Assembly: GCA_963921795.1 (NCBI GenBank)
Contig: OY997642.1
Span: 36,420,840 to 36,484,839, forward strand
Origin: Nannobrachium achirus
Taxonomy: Eukaryota > Chordata > Actinopteri > Myctophiformes > Myctophidae
Direction of reading: 5' to 3'
DNA length: 64,000 bases
In this document: one piece after another, positions 13,101-25,084 of the stretch
Numbering within the stretch: position 1 is the first letter of the stretch
Layout of the letters: every line of letters starts with the position of its first letter
Notes under the pieces: model-generated
Database searches by the model: none
What the model was told of the DNA's origin: nothing
The model's input: the letters and a program-made list of their open reading frames with translations, nothing else
Made by a program: the position numbers and the translations under genes

Positions 13101-13500
13101 TCTCTCCCAGATTCATAATGGCATCCGGAGGGAAAAAGAAGGGAAAGTGATGTCAAATGTCAGGAAATCAGAAAGATGGCAAGCTGACAATCCCCACCTA
13201 CTGTTCCATCCCTCCTATCCCTTTGCCCAACGGTAGCACAGGTTAATATCACATTTATAAAATCACTTACAAGAAACAAAGCCTGCTCTTAGCCCCCTGT
13301 CACTCTCAGACGGTCATATAGAGCTTGGCCTGGGGCCAGTGCAGCTAAAGCCATTTGTTAGCTCAGAGCGTCGTACCTGTCCTTCACACTGTGTCTCCAC
13401 AGCAGCACGCTTACTTTAGGACCACTCTTTAAACTACTTCAATGCTACTTCAGTCCCTTTTTAAACATGTGCTTTACTCCCCTGACTGTCTTGTATGATA

Positions 13501-13758
13501 TCGTCGTTGTCGGGTGGAAACCTTGTATGTCCATGACTGTTCGTTTTGTATTTATCATTTTAAAAATGAACTAAACTAGTGAAAACAGCAGATCTACAAG
13601 CACACAACGCCTCGCACCGCGAGGCGTTGTGTGCTTGTAGATCGGCTGTTTTCACTACTTTTGTGCGACAGCCTTGTATGATGAAGCAGGGCTTTACTTG
13701 GTGAAAAAACATACAATTTGAAACTTGGAGATACAAGGTTTCCGCCCGACAACGACGA
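13501..13758. mobile_element. TA-flanked MITE, TCGTCGTTGTCGGGTGGAAA family (best copy)
   Basis: Ends TCGTCGTTGTCGGGTGGAAA and GTTTCCGCCCGACAACGACG are near-perfect inverted repeats with TA on both sides. The central palindrome lies at 13577-13653. 258 bp. Confidence 0.82.
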
Positions 13759-13962
13759 TATGTTTCATTATTCCATTTTCATTTCTGTTTTTAGCCTGTG
13801 ACCATGCGGCTGGTGTAAGCCACTCTGTGGGTCGATCGGTCTGTCTGGCAGAAATATTCTAATGCAAACCAAGAGCTGGTTTGCGACTTTGTGGCGCTCT
13901 TAAGTTATGTCGGAGCTGACAGAATAAGAATGCGGTTGACTGAATAATACAAACGTCTAATG

Positions 13963-14458
13963 CAGTGGTTCTTAAAGTGGATTCTAGGGACTCTGTTGGT
14001 TCCTTTATGGGGGTCTAAATTGACCCATACAAGTCTGTAACTCTGACAGTGTACAAATGGAATCAAATGAACCCATCTGGGGGGTCCCCAGATGATTAAC
14101 TTATGTGCAATGTTGTTTTCTCACTCAACAGTAAACAAACCAACATAAAGTTTAAGTGTAAAGAAGGTATCTGCACATTACTAACGTGACAATTTAAGGA
14201 CTTTTTAATACCTCTAAAATGATAAATTAAACATTGGCCAAATTGTTAAATATTAGAGGCAGAAATTGTGAAAATAGCAGGTTCTACATGCTCACAACGC
14301 CTCGCAACACGAGCCGTTTCTGGTATAAGGTATTTTCAATAGAATCATGTTATACAAAATGTAATGCCTCAACTATTAGTGCTCGTCAGGGTGAGGGGGT
14401 CCCTAGTTAAAATATGTTTATATTGGGGGTCGCGGCCTGAAAAGGTTGAGAACCACTG
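13963..14458. mobile_element. hAT-type MITE upstream of exon 14498
   Basis: Ends CAGTGGTTCTTAAAG and GGTTGAGAACCACTG; flanks gtctaatg and atctaatg match at 7 of 8 positions. It contains a degenerate palindrome at 14268-14335. Same family as 42617-43058. It ends 39 bp before an agap3 exon. Confidence 0.8.
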
Positions 14459-14497
14459 ATCTAATGGGTCCCTTTGATCTGACTCTTCTCTTCTCAG

Positions 14498-14656
14498 CCA
14501 ATGGAACGGGTGAAAGCGTGACTGGTTCCAGTGCGGGCAGTGCCACCAGTCCCAAGTTGGAGCCTCCTCCATCGCCACACGCCAATCGCAAGAAACACAG
14601 GCGGAAAAAGAGCACTGGCATCACAAGGCCAGATGGCTTATCTGCTGGCAACGAAG
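14498..14656 (+). CDS. agap3: agap3 internal exon: basic linker before PH second half
   Basis: 159 nt, acceptor TTCTCAG, donor GTAAGG. It joins in frame to the previous exon (split Ala codon) and ends on a split Glu codon. The peptide carries SPKLEPPPSPHANRKKHRRK, the proline-rich then strongly basic stretch characteristic of AGAP1 and AGAP3 just before the second half of the PH domain. The basic cluster may serve in lipid binding or nuclear localisation; this is inference. A hAT element with a 7-of-8 target duplication ends 39 bp before the exon. The following intron is very large (17.2 kb). Confidence 0.93.
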
Positions 14657-14808
14657 GTAAGGCCTGCAGAGGAAACAGTTATTTGATGCTTTGTGAAAGG
14701 GTAAAACAAGATCCACATCTGGGACCTTTAAAAAAAATATATCATTTTAGCTTTCCCCTCCCCATTTTCTTCAATAAAAATAAAAAAAATCTAAAAAGTT
14801 ATTAACCC

Positions 14809-15000
14809 GGGCTGGCCTACTGGTCCAGGCGCATGCCACTTAGGCATTACCACATACAGTAGGCATGGAGGCCTGGCGGTGTCGCCGGTTCGATTCCCGA
14901 TCCGGAAGACCTTTGTCGCTCCACATGTCTCCTCCCATTTCCTGTCAGTCTACTGTCCTATCCAATAAAGGCATAACCCCCCCCCCCCCCCAAAAAAAAG
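14809..15000 (+). mobile_element. tRNA-derived SINE with 11-bp target duplication
   Basis: Pol III A-box-like TGGTCCAGGCGC and B-box GGTTCGATTCC, tail TTTCCTGTCAGTCTACTGTC then AATAAAGGCATAA, poly-C and poly-A. The flanking duplication is gttattaaccc (14798-14808 and 15001-15011). Not a functional tRNA gene. Confidence 0.9.
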
Positions 15001-15116
15001 GTTATTAACCCTTAAAACTTTAAAATGTACAGATTCATCAACTCCCTTCCCTATGCAATTTTCCTAGTTATTAGATATACTAGGTGTACAGGTTTGGTTG
15101 TACATTCCCTTCCTAC

Positions 15117-15117
15117 A

Positions 15118-15188
<71 letters not shown>
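15117..15188. repeat. (CGCA)n then (CA)n microsatellite
   Basis: About 40 bp of ACGC tetranucleotide followed by CA repeat. Confidence 0.98.
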
Positions 15189-15190
<2 letters not shown>

Positions 15191-15269
15191 AGCCACTCAC
15201 TGCCCCCCAGTTCTTTTAGCTGAGTATCAATGGCCTGATCTCCAGAAGCCGTGGTCCTGCTCAGCAGGG

Positions 15270-15500
15270 GAGTGGCTGTCGGCTCTCCACCCAATTAATA
15301 ATGATTCTCCAGCCCAATGATAAATGGAGTGCTCTAATTGGATGGCATTGTGAAAACACAGAGTCGCATTTCAGAGGCCATAAAACTGATGTCACCGGAG
15401 CGGCGTGATCAATCAACATGATTGATACGCCTGGATATCAACAACAATGGCACTGACGCCTCCTAAATGGGGCACGGCATTTATAATCATTACACTTTTT
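15270..15500. promoter_or_regulatory. Candidate conserved non-coding element
   Basis: Unique block with CCCAATTAATAATGATTC, CCCAATGATAAATGG and GATCAATCAACATGATTGAT. Composition-based only. Confidence 0.25.
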
Positions 15501-15723
15501 ATCACGGTTTCTGACAGCTTCTCTTTAAAGTGTGAATGGGTCTGTTGACCACGTCACATGGAGGAGTGAATGTCATCAGAGTCCTAGAGATCCACGCGGT
15601 GTGGCGGGCATTGTTTGTTGTTGTTAAAGCAGTATGTGGTTACATCAGCATCACTCCCAGTAGTACCTTTGTGATCTAAATGTTTCTCAAATCAAATAGA
15701 TTTCTGCCGAGAGCATATATGCA

Positions 15724-15932
15724 CTTTACTAAAGTGACAATTTAAGGACTTTTTAATACATCTAAAATGACAATTTAAACATTGGCCAACATGTCAAACA
15801 TTAGAGGCAGAAATTGTGAAAATAGCCGATCTACATGCTCACAACGGCGTTGTAAGCATATAAATTGGCTATTTTCACAATAGAACCGTGTTATACAGAA
15901 TGTAATGCCTCAACTCTTAGTGCTCGTCAGGT
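15724..15932. repeat. Fragment of the 13963-type hAT element with palindrome
   Basis: Shares long stretches with 14165-14385 (for example AGAGGCAGAAATTGTGAAAA) but has no hAT ends. The palindrome lies at 15816-15881. Confidence 0.65.
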
Positions 15933-17040
15933 TGCACCATCAGTGACACCTGACTTACTTTCTGGCAGTGTTCTCCGTGCACGTAAATGGCGCGCTGGTG
16001 TAAAGCCAATCCTATCAAATTTTGGTCTTGAAATTCTGTTGGGACCTTCCTCCACCATTCTTTGCTAAATGTTGTGTGCTCTCTTAGATGCCATTACGTA
16101 GTTGCTAATGGGCCTTCCTTCGCTATCAGGATCACCCGGTAATGGCTTTAGTTAGAGCCTTCTGTGAGTGATGGCTGGCATTAGGGACTTGGGGTGCTGG
16201 ATGGATCCACATCATCACATCACCCTTTTGTAAATGACCTAGCCAGGTTTGAATAATTGAAATAAATGTAAAAGTGTTATATTTGAATACACGTAGACAA
16301 CTAACTTATCTCCATGTAAAATGTCCATGTAAAATGACTGTATAGCAGGTAGATTCCGAAAGTTTTTCACTCCATCAAACAAGCACATTGTTTTTTGTCT
16401 CTTTCTTTTGTCTCTGTGAGATTTTCTATTAGCATCAGCTTGTCTGTTCTACTGAACGCTTCTGGAATACAGACATATTGCTTAAATGTTGGAGTCACTC
16501 AAGTCTAGGATGCGAGCTGTGGCTCCCGATGATCGAACATGAGAGAGAAAGCGAGAGAGAAAGAAAGAGAGGAGAGAGAGAGAGAGGTAGCATCCTTGAA
16601 TAAATTGCTATCAGTTTATCTCATTTACAGGGCAATCAGAAGCACAGAATACAGGCTGAAATTGAATTTTAGTAGTTCTGAAGCATCATAAATCAAAGTA
16701 GCGCGAGCGTCTTAAGGTGAGAAATCGTTTTAGTCAACATGGGATGTACAGGATTTACAAGGGAACCTGGAGAAACTGTTGCTGAGCCATCATCGGTAAC
16801 CACGGAGATGCTTGCCGCGGCTGTTGAAAGTGGCATTGAAAGAACGAGATATTCTAAGACATCCATCTTAAATCCTTTGCTGTGTTAGACTTAAGACTGT
16901 GAAAGAGATGCGACAGAAGCCACACTGCCGGCATTATAGACAAGTTTGAGTCACCCCTCAGAATGTTTCATTTTGAAAATGTGACCGTGACTAGCTCACA
17001 AGCTGTTTTCGCGTCTTAAAAAAAAGATCACAATCATGTT

Positions 17041-17232
17041 AATATATCCATATTCTGGTGGGAACAGAAATAGAAGGCCAAAAATGTAAGATCTTCAAGC
17101 TCACGCCACGTGGCAACATAATGCGTTGCAGCGTTGTGAGCTTGTAGATTGCCTATTTTCTTTGGCGAAGACTTTTGGTGTAGACGGAAAAACACAAGTC
17201 CCAAGTACAGAGACGACAAGTCTGGGGGGGTT
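17041..17232. repeat. Palindrome module with flanks, no clear transposon ends
   Basis: Contains CCATATTCTGGTGGGAAC, the palindrome (17083-17162) and GGTGTAGACGGAAAA. The same flanks occur around 6960-7090, 21360-21480 and 54360-54500, so the module often travels with about 60 bp on each side. Confidence 0.65.
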
Positions 17233-18083
17233 TTTAAGTGGTTAATTTATTTTGACATTTACATGAATTCACGTGTAATGGCACGCATATATGGAAAGCA
17301 CGTGGAATCCTCTGCTATGTCAACTGTGCTACGTTTTCCGCCAAGGACATGTACAGCGAACACGGTCCCTGAAATCCTGTGCGCTCCGCTGTCAGAGCTG
17401 TGTGGTGTAATGAACTTCTCATGTGCTTAAAGAATGATGCAGGATGCATGGCGAGACAACTGACAGCCCCTTAATGTGTTTCCCAGCAGCCCGCCCCGGC
17501 GACGAAGCTCTCTCGGCGTGCTGCTCGCCATAAACCCACTGGAAAATCGATGGCCGATAAAGAGTTGTGTTCAGGGGGAGCCCCCTCTGATTAATGCAGA
17601 CTGTCAGGGAGCGTCATTAATGTATTTCTGTTTTAAAGAAAGTGTATCAAGTGCTCATTGTTTGGCGGCGCTAACGTGTTCAGTGGGAGCGCAGACAGGA
17701 GGAGACAGAGAGAGAGAGAGATGGAGAGATGGAAGTGTGAACTGTGAGAGAGGCAGTGAGGTGCGGTCTTTATAGATGAGGACATTTACTCTTGTCAGGG
17801 TCACAGCAGTCAGTGAGAAGGAACTTCTGAAAACTCAATTGTCAATTAAAAGTATTTAATGAAAAATGTTTACTCTTGCATTTACATCTGATGCATGCGT
17901 TCGATCAGCATAATTCATCTGTGCGGTATGGGCACTTTTCTCTTAAAACATGCTTGAGTTCATTTGCTTTCCACAAGGAAGTGGATTATGTATTCATGTT
18001 GTATCAAAAAACTATATTGTTCTTGAAAAGAGTCATAGCCTTTCTGGAATTTGTGAATACATGTTTTAACTTTTATTTGATTA

Positions 18084-18569
18084 ACTAGTAAGACGCCTCA
18101 AGGTGACAAGTGACCTCGCCCTAAAGGGCGAGGTCGCGCCACAGTGATGTGGACATCAGGATCTGTGGACATCAGGATCTGTGGACATCAGGGATGTGGA
18201 CATCAGGGATCTCCATATGGGCATAAAAGGGATTTGTTCCCCTGGCATCACAGGGATCTCCATATATGGGCATAAAAGGGATTTGTCCCCCCTGGCATCA
18301 CAGGGCTCTCTCTAACAGGGCATCATTAATATTGATGACATCAGGGAGTTCCATATATGGGCATAAAAGAGATTCTGTTAGTGTGACATCACAGTGAAGC
18401 CAGAGCGTGATGTCACAGTGGCAAACCCATTCTGTTAGAGTGGTTCCCCTGACATCACAGTGACATCAGAGCATGATGTCAGAGTGGCAAACCCATAGAC
18501 TGTAAAAATGTGTACACGTCTACACGGACGGACACGGACAAGCTGTGACGTTTCTCATAGTAAACTAAA
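18084..18569 (-). mobile_element. Helitron-like repeat copy
   Basis: Read on the minus strand, it ends GGCGTCTTACTAG followed by host T, with the same 20-bp CCTCGCCC hairpin about 30 bp inside, matching the insert at 38009-39363. The interior has repeated CCATATATGGGCATAAAA and GATGTCA segments; the other end, with GACGTTTCTCATAGTAAACT, is shared with 22839-23238. Confidence 0.5.
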
Positions 18570-19477
18570 TGTAACAATTTACAATATTCCTCGATTTGCA
18601 TGCTTATTGGCTGGTATCATTATTAAAATAGTATTAAAAATCACACCCGTGTGAACTGAGCGGTGGTTTACCCACCAACACCCCCCCCCCCCCATCTACA
18701 AAACTGGTGCCAGCCATTTTGTTTAATTTTGCCTTTTTATGGGGGCCAAAATCATATTTTGTACTTAAATTACATATATAAATCTATGCTTCTATCGAAA
18801 GCCACACTACCCCTCTTACAAAGGAAAACATGTATATTTATATATCCTATCATTAGATTTGGGCTTCAATAGAACATGTGTATGACCTAGTTCACATTGA
18901 TATATACTGTTATTATGACGGCTGTGTGGTGTTCTAGAGTGCTATGGCCTTTGAAAACCACCAGGCGGTGATCTCCTACTATCTGATCAACTAACAGAAG
19001 AAGAAGGAGACGCATCCATTTTGTTTTGTTTCGGGCCTAGTTGTTTACATCAGTGCCAGGCCTTTTAGCTATCATGCTATAACACTTCAGAGCCCTGGCG
19101 ATCGCGATCAAGGATAGCAATCGCCAAATGGATGGCACCGCTGGAATCCCGTGAATTTTCTGAGTTTTTGGAGTACTTATAGTTCGTCAGGGAAGCACGG
19201 GAAGTGTATAAACGAACGTTTTAAGATAACATTTAAACGGCCGGAACCAATGTTTGGTTATACCGGTTTCCCGTCGGACTGTGTTACACTGGTGCTACAG
19301 TCAAATCGGCCGTATCACTCCGGTCACGGAGGCTCATGGCTAACTTCTAGAGCGATTTTTTTGAAATTACAATTATGAAAAAATTATAAAACTTTTGATT
19401 AATTAAAAAGACGTAAAAGACGTTTATGGCACTAAGGATCAAAGACGTAATAGACGTTTATGGCGTTCAGTGAGTTA

Positions 19478-19880
19478 ATTACCATATATGGTGATCTCAG
19501 TCCAGAATGAACAGGGTTTTTCAAAAACACAATGTATGTTACCTTATGTCCATATATGGTCACTCCAGGCCAGAATGAACAGGTTTCTCCTGTCCCGTAC
19601 GTGCAAAATATCAGTCCAGAATGAATAGGCTTTTTCAAAAACAGAATGTCCGTTTAATTACCATATATGGTGATCTCAGTCCAGAATGAACAGGGTTTTT
19701 CAAAAACACAATGTATGTTACCTTATGTCCATATATGGTCACTCCAGGCCAGAATGAACAGGTTTTTCCTGTCCCGTACGTGCAAAATATCAGTCCAGAA
19801 TGAATAGGCTTTTTCAAAAAGCAAAATGTGTGTCCCATGTCCATATGGTTATTTCAGTTCAGAATGAATAGGCTTTATCT
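19478..19880. repeat. 179-bp tandem duplication with CCATATATGG motifs
   Basis: Two almost identical 179-bp units (period measured from ACCATATATGG at 19481 and 19660) followed by a partial third. Each has two CCATATATGG sites and CCAGAATGAA(C/T)AGG motifs. Confidence 0.9.
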
Positions 19881-20094
19881 GTCCTGTACGTCCAGAATAT
19901 GTGTGCGGTGTCCCTCCCGGTCAGATGAATGGATACTTTGAGGATTGGTCAAGCTTCACATGATAATTTGGCCTTCAGGTTTTATCTGTCTTGTACATGC
20001 AATAGGTCTCACCTATTGCAGCAATGACAAATAGCCGCATAAGAGCAAAAGCAAAGGCACAATATCATACCGGCTCTCCAGACAATTCTATACT

Positions 20095-21013
20095 AAGATT
20101 CACCGCTTCACTTCGAACCGAGGTTTGATTTTTATTTAAAGTGACTGCTTAGTATTTGATTTAGCTTTCTTAAGAGTAATGTAGGATTCATTGTTCACAA
20201 GGTGCACAATGGTATAATAAAAGGTCTATGTAAACTCTACTTTGGCTTAAGAGGTTAATTGTTCCCCTGGTAATCTTACTCTAAAATAGTTTATGCACAC
20301 AGAGCCATTAGGGCTGTTAACAGATCAATTTTTATGCCTCTCTTGGCCGCCATGGTAGAATATATGAAGACTATAGAACAATTTCTCCATTCTGTTCTTT
20401 TTAGCTATTTCTATTCTGTATTCTCATACTTACATTACTGTATGTCAGTCCTGTGCTGCTTATACATGCATGCATGCTCACGTGCATGCACAGCACACAT
20501 CATTGAATGAATCATACTAAATAAATGCTTCCACTGTGTACGGGTCAAGAACCAAACCAAGAAAAATCAGATCAAACTAGAAGCAGTGCTCTTCCGAGCA
20601 CAGGTCTCCACCAGGCCACACAAATCGGCCTGTTATAGCGCCACCATGAGGCTGATTTAAAAAATGTGGGGCAGAGGTTCTGAATTAGCATCCAGGGAGT
20701 GTGTGTGCTCAGTTTGGCAGCGATCGGGCCAACGGCGCCGGAGATTTGCTGGTAACAACCAGGCCACACAAATCGGCCTGTTATAGCGCCACCATGAGGC
20801 TGATTTGAAAAATGTGGGGCAGAGGTTCTAGATTGGCATCCAGGGAGTGTGTGTGCTCAGTTTGGCAGCGATCGGGCCAACGGTGACTGAGATTAGCTGC
20901 TCACAAACTGCGAGGACGGACGGACGCACGCACGCACGCACGGACGGACGGACGGACGGACGGACGGACGGAGGGGAAAACATACTCTCCCTCAGCCTTC
21001 GGCTGGTGGAGAC
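20095..21013 (-). repeat. Dispersed repeat of unknown class with 148-bp tandem duplication
   Basis: Contains two 148-bp units (from 20611 and 20759, each CCAGGCCACACAAATCGGCC), a (CGCA)/(CGGA)n tract at 20927-20971, and ends CAGCCTTCGGCTGGTGGAGAC. A relative in opposite orientation spans about 58985-60230, sharing CTTCGAACCGAGGTTTGATT and GTCTCCGTCAGGCCGAAGG. Confidence 0.6.
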
Positions 21014-21090
21014 AATAAAATGTTGAATACTGAGCTGAACGGTTTGACTTGAATGTAACGTTTTGGGGTGCTAGTTAGGTTGGTACCTAC

Positions 21091-22627
21091 TAGGGCTGGG
21101 GATCGATTAAAATATTTAATCGAATTAATCGCACGATTGTCCATAATTAATCACGATTAATCGCAAATTAATCGCATATTTTTTATCTGTTCTAAAACAA
21201 CAGATATATAATACTCATATCAACATGGGAGGTAGACAAATACCTAGTTTATTCAAATTCTATATGACAAATAGGCTTACTGTCCAGAATATTCGAGAAA
21301 ATGTTTCCATTAGGACAGATTTAAATTAACTTTTATACATTTAATCACTTTAACCCCAGCATCCCTATTCTGGGGGGAACATTCACCAAAAATAGCTGAT
21401 CTACAAGCTCACAATAAGATGCGTTGTGAGCTTGTAATCTTTTATTTTGTGAAGAGTTTGTGTATGGAAAAATTACTCAAGTACAGTGCAGCGTTTTACA
21501 AAGCATAGAGGCTCTAGGTTTAACTGAAGTAATATTGATAGGCTACATTTTAAATATTATCAAAGTATTCTGGGGCAAAATTTGCGTTTCCATTAGGACA
21601 GATTAAATAAATTTACTTTTTACGTGGCATTTAATCACTTTAACCACAGCATCCCTATTCTGGGTGGAACATTCACCAAAAATAGCCGATCTACAAGCTC
21701 ACATAAGATGCGTTGTGAGCTTCTAATCATTTATTTTGTGAAGCGTTTGTGTATGGAAAAATTACTCAAGTACAGTGCAGCGTTTTACAAAGCATAGAGG
21801 CTCTAGGTTTAACTGAAGTAATATTGATAGGCTACATTTGAAACATTATCAAAGTATTCTGAGGCAACGCACCCTGGACTGGTGTTAAGATTATGGCACC
21901 CCTAGTTCACTTTGATAAACCCTGTTATTATGTAGACACTGTGATGGCTCGTTGGTAGCCTTAGATTAACAATACATTAACATTAACGTGACGACGCCAC
22001 AAATTGCGGTGGTATTGCTTGGAGATTATAGGCTATAGCTCGCTGAAGATGTGTGGCACAAGGCATTATGCCCATCCAGTTCCCTGGCCCCTGCGATCAT
22101 GTTGTGTGCACTGTCGGTGATCAGCAGTTTGCTGACTTTATTTTCAATGATACACTCTCCGGCTACACCACGCATGGTGGAGGCTTTGGGGCAGACAAGC
22201 ACAGACAAGTTCCAGGGCTAGTAGGCTACGTCTGAAGCTAACGTGAAGCTAACGTCTTCATAACAGTCAGCACATGCAACAGAAGCCTCCACTCCCCGTC
22301 AAAATAATGTGCTGTGTTCTCGAGAGAACTGTGATTACTGAGTGAAGCCCAATAGTCTCCAATGAGTGCAACCGTGGTTGTCTGTCTGTGTCTGCCCCTG
22401 CCTGTGTCCCAAAACCTCCACCGCTCTGGCTGTCTGTGTCTTGTTTACTACTGCGTGTCTCTGCACTGCGGGCTGCATTCGCTTCCTGACTACGGGGTGC
22501 ACCGAGGCTCAAAACTCACTGCACCGGGGGGCAAAAATCACAGCGTTAATCGCGCGTTAAAAATATTATCGCCGATAAAAGGATTTTGCGTTAATTAGTT
22601 AATATCGCGTTAACTTCCCCACCCTTA
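21091..22627 (-). mobile_element. 1.5-kb hAT element with transposase relic and perfect target duplication
   Basis: Ends TAGGGCTGGGGATCGATTAA and TTCCCCACCCTTA, flanked on both sides by gtacctac (21083-21090 and 22628-22635). Subterminal ATTAATCGC repeats at both ends are typical of a widespread fish hAT group. Inside are a 283-bp tandem duplication (from 21303 and from 21586), each copy with one palindrome (21388-21456 and 21676-21740), and a hAT transposase relic on the minus strand. Confidence 0.85.
22026..22208 (-). pseudogene. hAT transposase fragment
   Basis: A minus-strand frame reads LLITDSAHNMIAGAREL followed by a short CH-containing stretch. This resembles the conserved TDxAxNM...C-H segment in the middle of hAT (Ac/ZBED) transposases, part of the RNase H-like core. 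Only about 60 codons remain open, so it is a dead remnant in a non-autonomous element. Confidence 0.5.
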
Positions 22628-22838
22628 GTACCTACACATTATTGACGCGTTATTGGCACAAAAGAATCTAAAATGGATTCAACAGAATATTGCATTAACC
22701 CAATGAACCATAAACTATATAATAGGGATTGAATACCAGAATATAACCAATCTCCACCCGAACAGAAATCTGTGAATATATTCATACTGTACACTTTATC
22801 AATAATGAGTGTACAGGTGAATATATACACAGTCGAAC

Positions 22839-23238
22839 AGTAAGACGCCTAAGGGCGAAAAGCGACTTCGCAATCTGTCTTGCCCATCTTTCTTGGCCAT
22901 ACTGTATATGGATTCTGCTAGTGTGGTTCTCCTAACAGGCATCACCTGGCCCATACAGTATATGGAGATCCCTAACAGAATCCCTTTTATGCCCATATAT
23001 GGAGATCCCTGCTCTGAGTATCTGACATCACTGTGATGTCACCTGTTTATGCCCATATATGGAGATCCCGGCTCTGAGTATCTGACATCCCTGTGATGTC
23101 ACCTGTGATGTCACAGTGATGTGTCAGGGGAACCACAGTGTCAGGCGTTCTGACACTGTGGTGTCAGGCGTTACGCCTGACGCCCGTTCGGAGAGATACG
23201 GACAAACTAAACTGTGACGGTTCTGATAGTAAACTGTG
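22839..23238 (-). mobile_element. Helitron-like repeat copy, diverged
   Basis: Minus-strand end GGCGTCTTACT, degenerate hairpin, internal GCCCATATATGGAGATCCC twice, and an end GACGGTTCTGATAGTAAACT shared with 18084-18569. Confidence 0.45.
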
Positions 23239-23533
23239 AACTACGGTTGCAATTAACAGTGAGTGACTGGTCTGCCTTTAAACTGGAATATAGACTTTTA
23301 CTGACCCCCACTAGTGACCAGAGGATGAACTTTGACAACTTTTGGGTTGGCCAGTTTGATAAGTACAAAGTCATAACTGAAGAATAAGCAAATTACGTGT
23401 TTTAGCCTAAAGTATTTATTTAATCTTTGGCGTTAAGTCAAGTTATTCTTGCGTCAATGAGCCCAAATCAAGTTAAAAGTCAAACATTTTGGCTCCACGT
23501 CCCTTTCCCCCATGTACCTTGTGAGTCATCAAG

Positions 23534-24100
23534 TTAAAGGACAACTTCACCCATTTTCAACTTTTATTTATTTATTTTCATCTTCATATAATTGGTCCTC
23601 ACTAATGCTCATATAATTTGGTAACATTTTTGTCTCGGCCTGTGTCTGACAGTTCAGAATCCCGCCTACCAGTGTGCAAGTTAATAGAAAAGTGCAGGCT
23701 TATTCCTGGAAGGTTAGCATGCTATAATCATGGAAGCCATTGTTCTAGTCTGTGGGTGTGTGTGTGTGTGCGTGTGTGTGCGTGCGCGTGTGTGTGCGTG
23801 ACGCAACAGCGCCACTTGGTCACCAGTGGTATTGCAGCTCTATGTGTGTATGTGAGAGAGAGACACAACAGTGCCACTTGGTCTCCAGCGGTATTGCAGC
23901 TCATGATACGGACATAGGTAGGGACATAGTTAGGAACGGACAAAGTCACTCTGAGGAGCGGTTGACCACCGCTCAAAAACCTGCCTAATGATGATGTCAC
24001 TGGTAGGCGGGTTTCTGAACTGTCCATAGCCTTCCTTTGAGACAGACTGAGTAGGGAAAAAATCGCACCTGTGCAAAGTGAACGGTGCTTGATTCATATT
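23534..24100. repeat. Dispersed repeat with (GT)n core
   Basis: Begins AAAGGACAACTTCACCC, a common fish repeat start, and contains an imperfect GT tract (23753-23803). Its part around 23870-23975 recurs inverted at 33040-33150 (GAGCGGTGGTCAGCCGCTCC region). Confidence 0.45.
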
Positions 24101-24111
24101 AAAGGGATATT

Positions 24112-24730
24112 TCACTTTCAAAAAAACTTTTGGTAATTGTATCGTCTAATCAGGCTTTAATCAGGCTTTTGGGAACACCCAGGACAGTTTGATTCAGTAT
24201 TTAAAACAGATAATTGATTTAATTTTCCCCCATTTGTCCCCATTTTGTACAAACCCATTGTAACTTCAAACTCCATTTTAACCATGATAGATTCAATGAA
24301 AACACCCGTCCTTTTTTCTGGTGACTTCTGATACCCTCCGAATACATGAGCAGGCTGTGTCTTTTTTTTTCTTTTCCAGATAACTTTTATTTATTTATTT
24401 GTAATGCTTTTTTGGGAAAATGAAAACAATTAAATACAATAATTTTCTTTTTTAAATAAATGAAAAGGGTTATCAATGTTCACGTATTCGGAGGGTGTCA
24501 GGAGTCACCCGAAAAAAGGACGGTTGTTTTCATTGAATCTATCATGGTTAAAATGGAGTTTGAAGTTACAATGGGTTTATAGGAAGGAGACACATGGGGG
24601 CAAATGAGCGAAAGTTCATGTCAAATATCGAAATACTGATTCAATTCAAAAACTGTCCTGGGTGTTCTCAAAAACCTGATTAGACGATAAAATGACCAAA
24701 GTTTTTTTTTAAAGTGAAATATTAAGCCTA
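24112..24730. mobile_element. Foldback MITE, AGGGATATTTCACTTTC ends
   Basis: Left arm AGGGATATTTCACTTTC... and right arm ...AAAGTGAAATATT. Long inverted matches include CCATTTTAACCATGATAGAT against ATCTATCATGGTTAAAATGG. TTAA precedes the left end. Confidence 0.65.
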
Positions 24731-24749
24731 AGTGATTAAAGTGAAGTCT

Positions 24750-24990
24750 TAAAGCGGTATTTCACTTTCAAAAAAGGTATTCGAGGAGGGCAGTATGGAG
24801 ATAACGGACAGTGAACGTGAACATGGTTAAAATGGAGTTTGAAGTTACAACGGGTTTGTATAGGAGGTGTGTCTGATATAATGAATATCAAATATCTTTG
24901 ATATTCCCTCTTACTAAATCGAGCAACTTAAAAACTGTCTGGTGGGCTAAAATGAGCCAATTTATTTTTAAGTGAAATATCCCTTTTAAG
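24750..24990. repeat. Second, internally deleted copy of the 24112 foldback
   Basis: GGTATTTCACTTTCAAAAAA to AAGTGAAATATCCCTT followed by TTAA, with AAAATGGAGTTTGAAGTTAC inside. It lies directly beside the longer copy. Confidence 0.55.
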
Positions 24991-25084
24991 TATTTTATAT
25001 TGTTTTCCAAATCAATTCTAGAGTCACAAAAATGTTGACTTGAGTTGACTCAAGTCTATATCACTTGACAAGAGTCCTCTAGTG

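Larger units (their letters stand above)
7497..14497 (+). other. agap3 intron, 7.0 kb
   Basis: Holds CA/GT microsatellites, a CT tract, poly-C and poly-G tracts, MITEs at 10947, 13501 and 13963, and a unique block at 10270-10480 with GATTAGCGCGCTCTAATTGA-type homeodomain motifs. 9050-10260 appears unique with no recognised element. Confidence 0.6.

Noticed and set aside
12041..13156. Gly/Arg- and Pro-rich ORFs near 12-13 kb
   Set aside because: They derive from poly-G and poly-C tracts and have no family resemblance.
13577..13653. Hairpins as transcription terminators
   Set aside because: Rho-independent termination does not apply to a vertebrate locus, and the same hairpin recurs inside transposons in both orientations.
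14830..14925. tRNA gene suggested by a B-box GGTTCGATTCC
   Set aside because: The A-box and B-box belong to a SINE with target duplication, C/A tail and a second copy at 40994; the tRNA fold is not intact.
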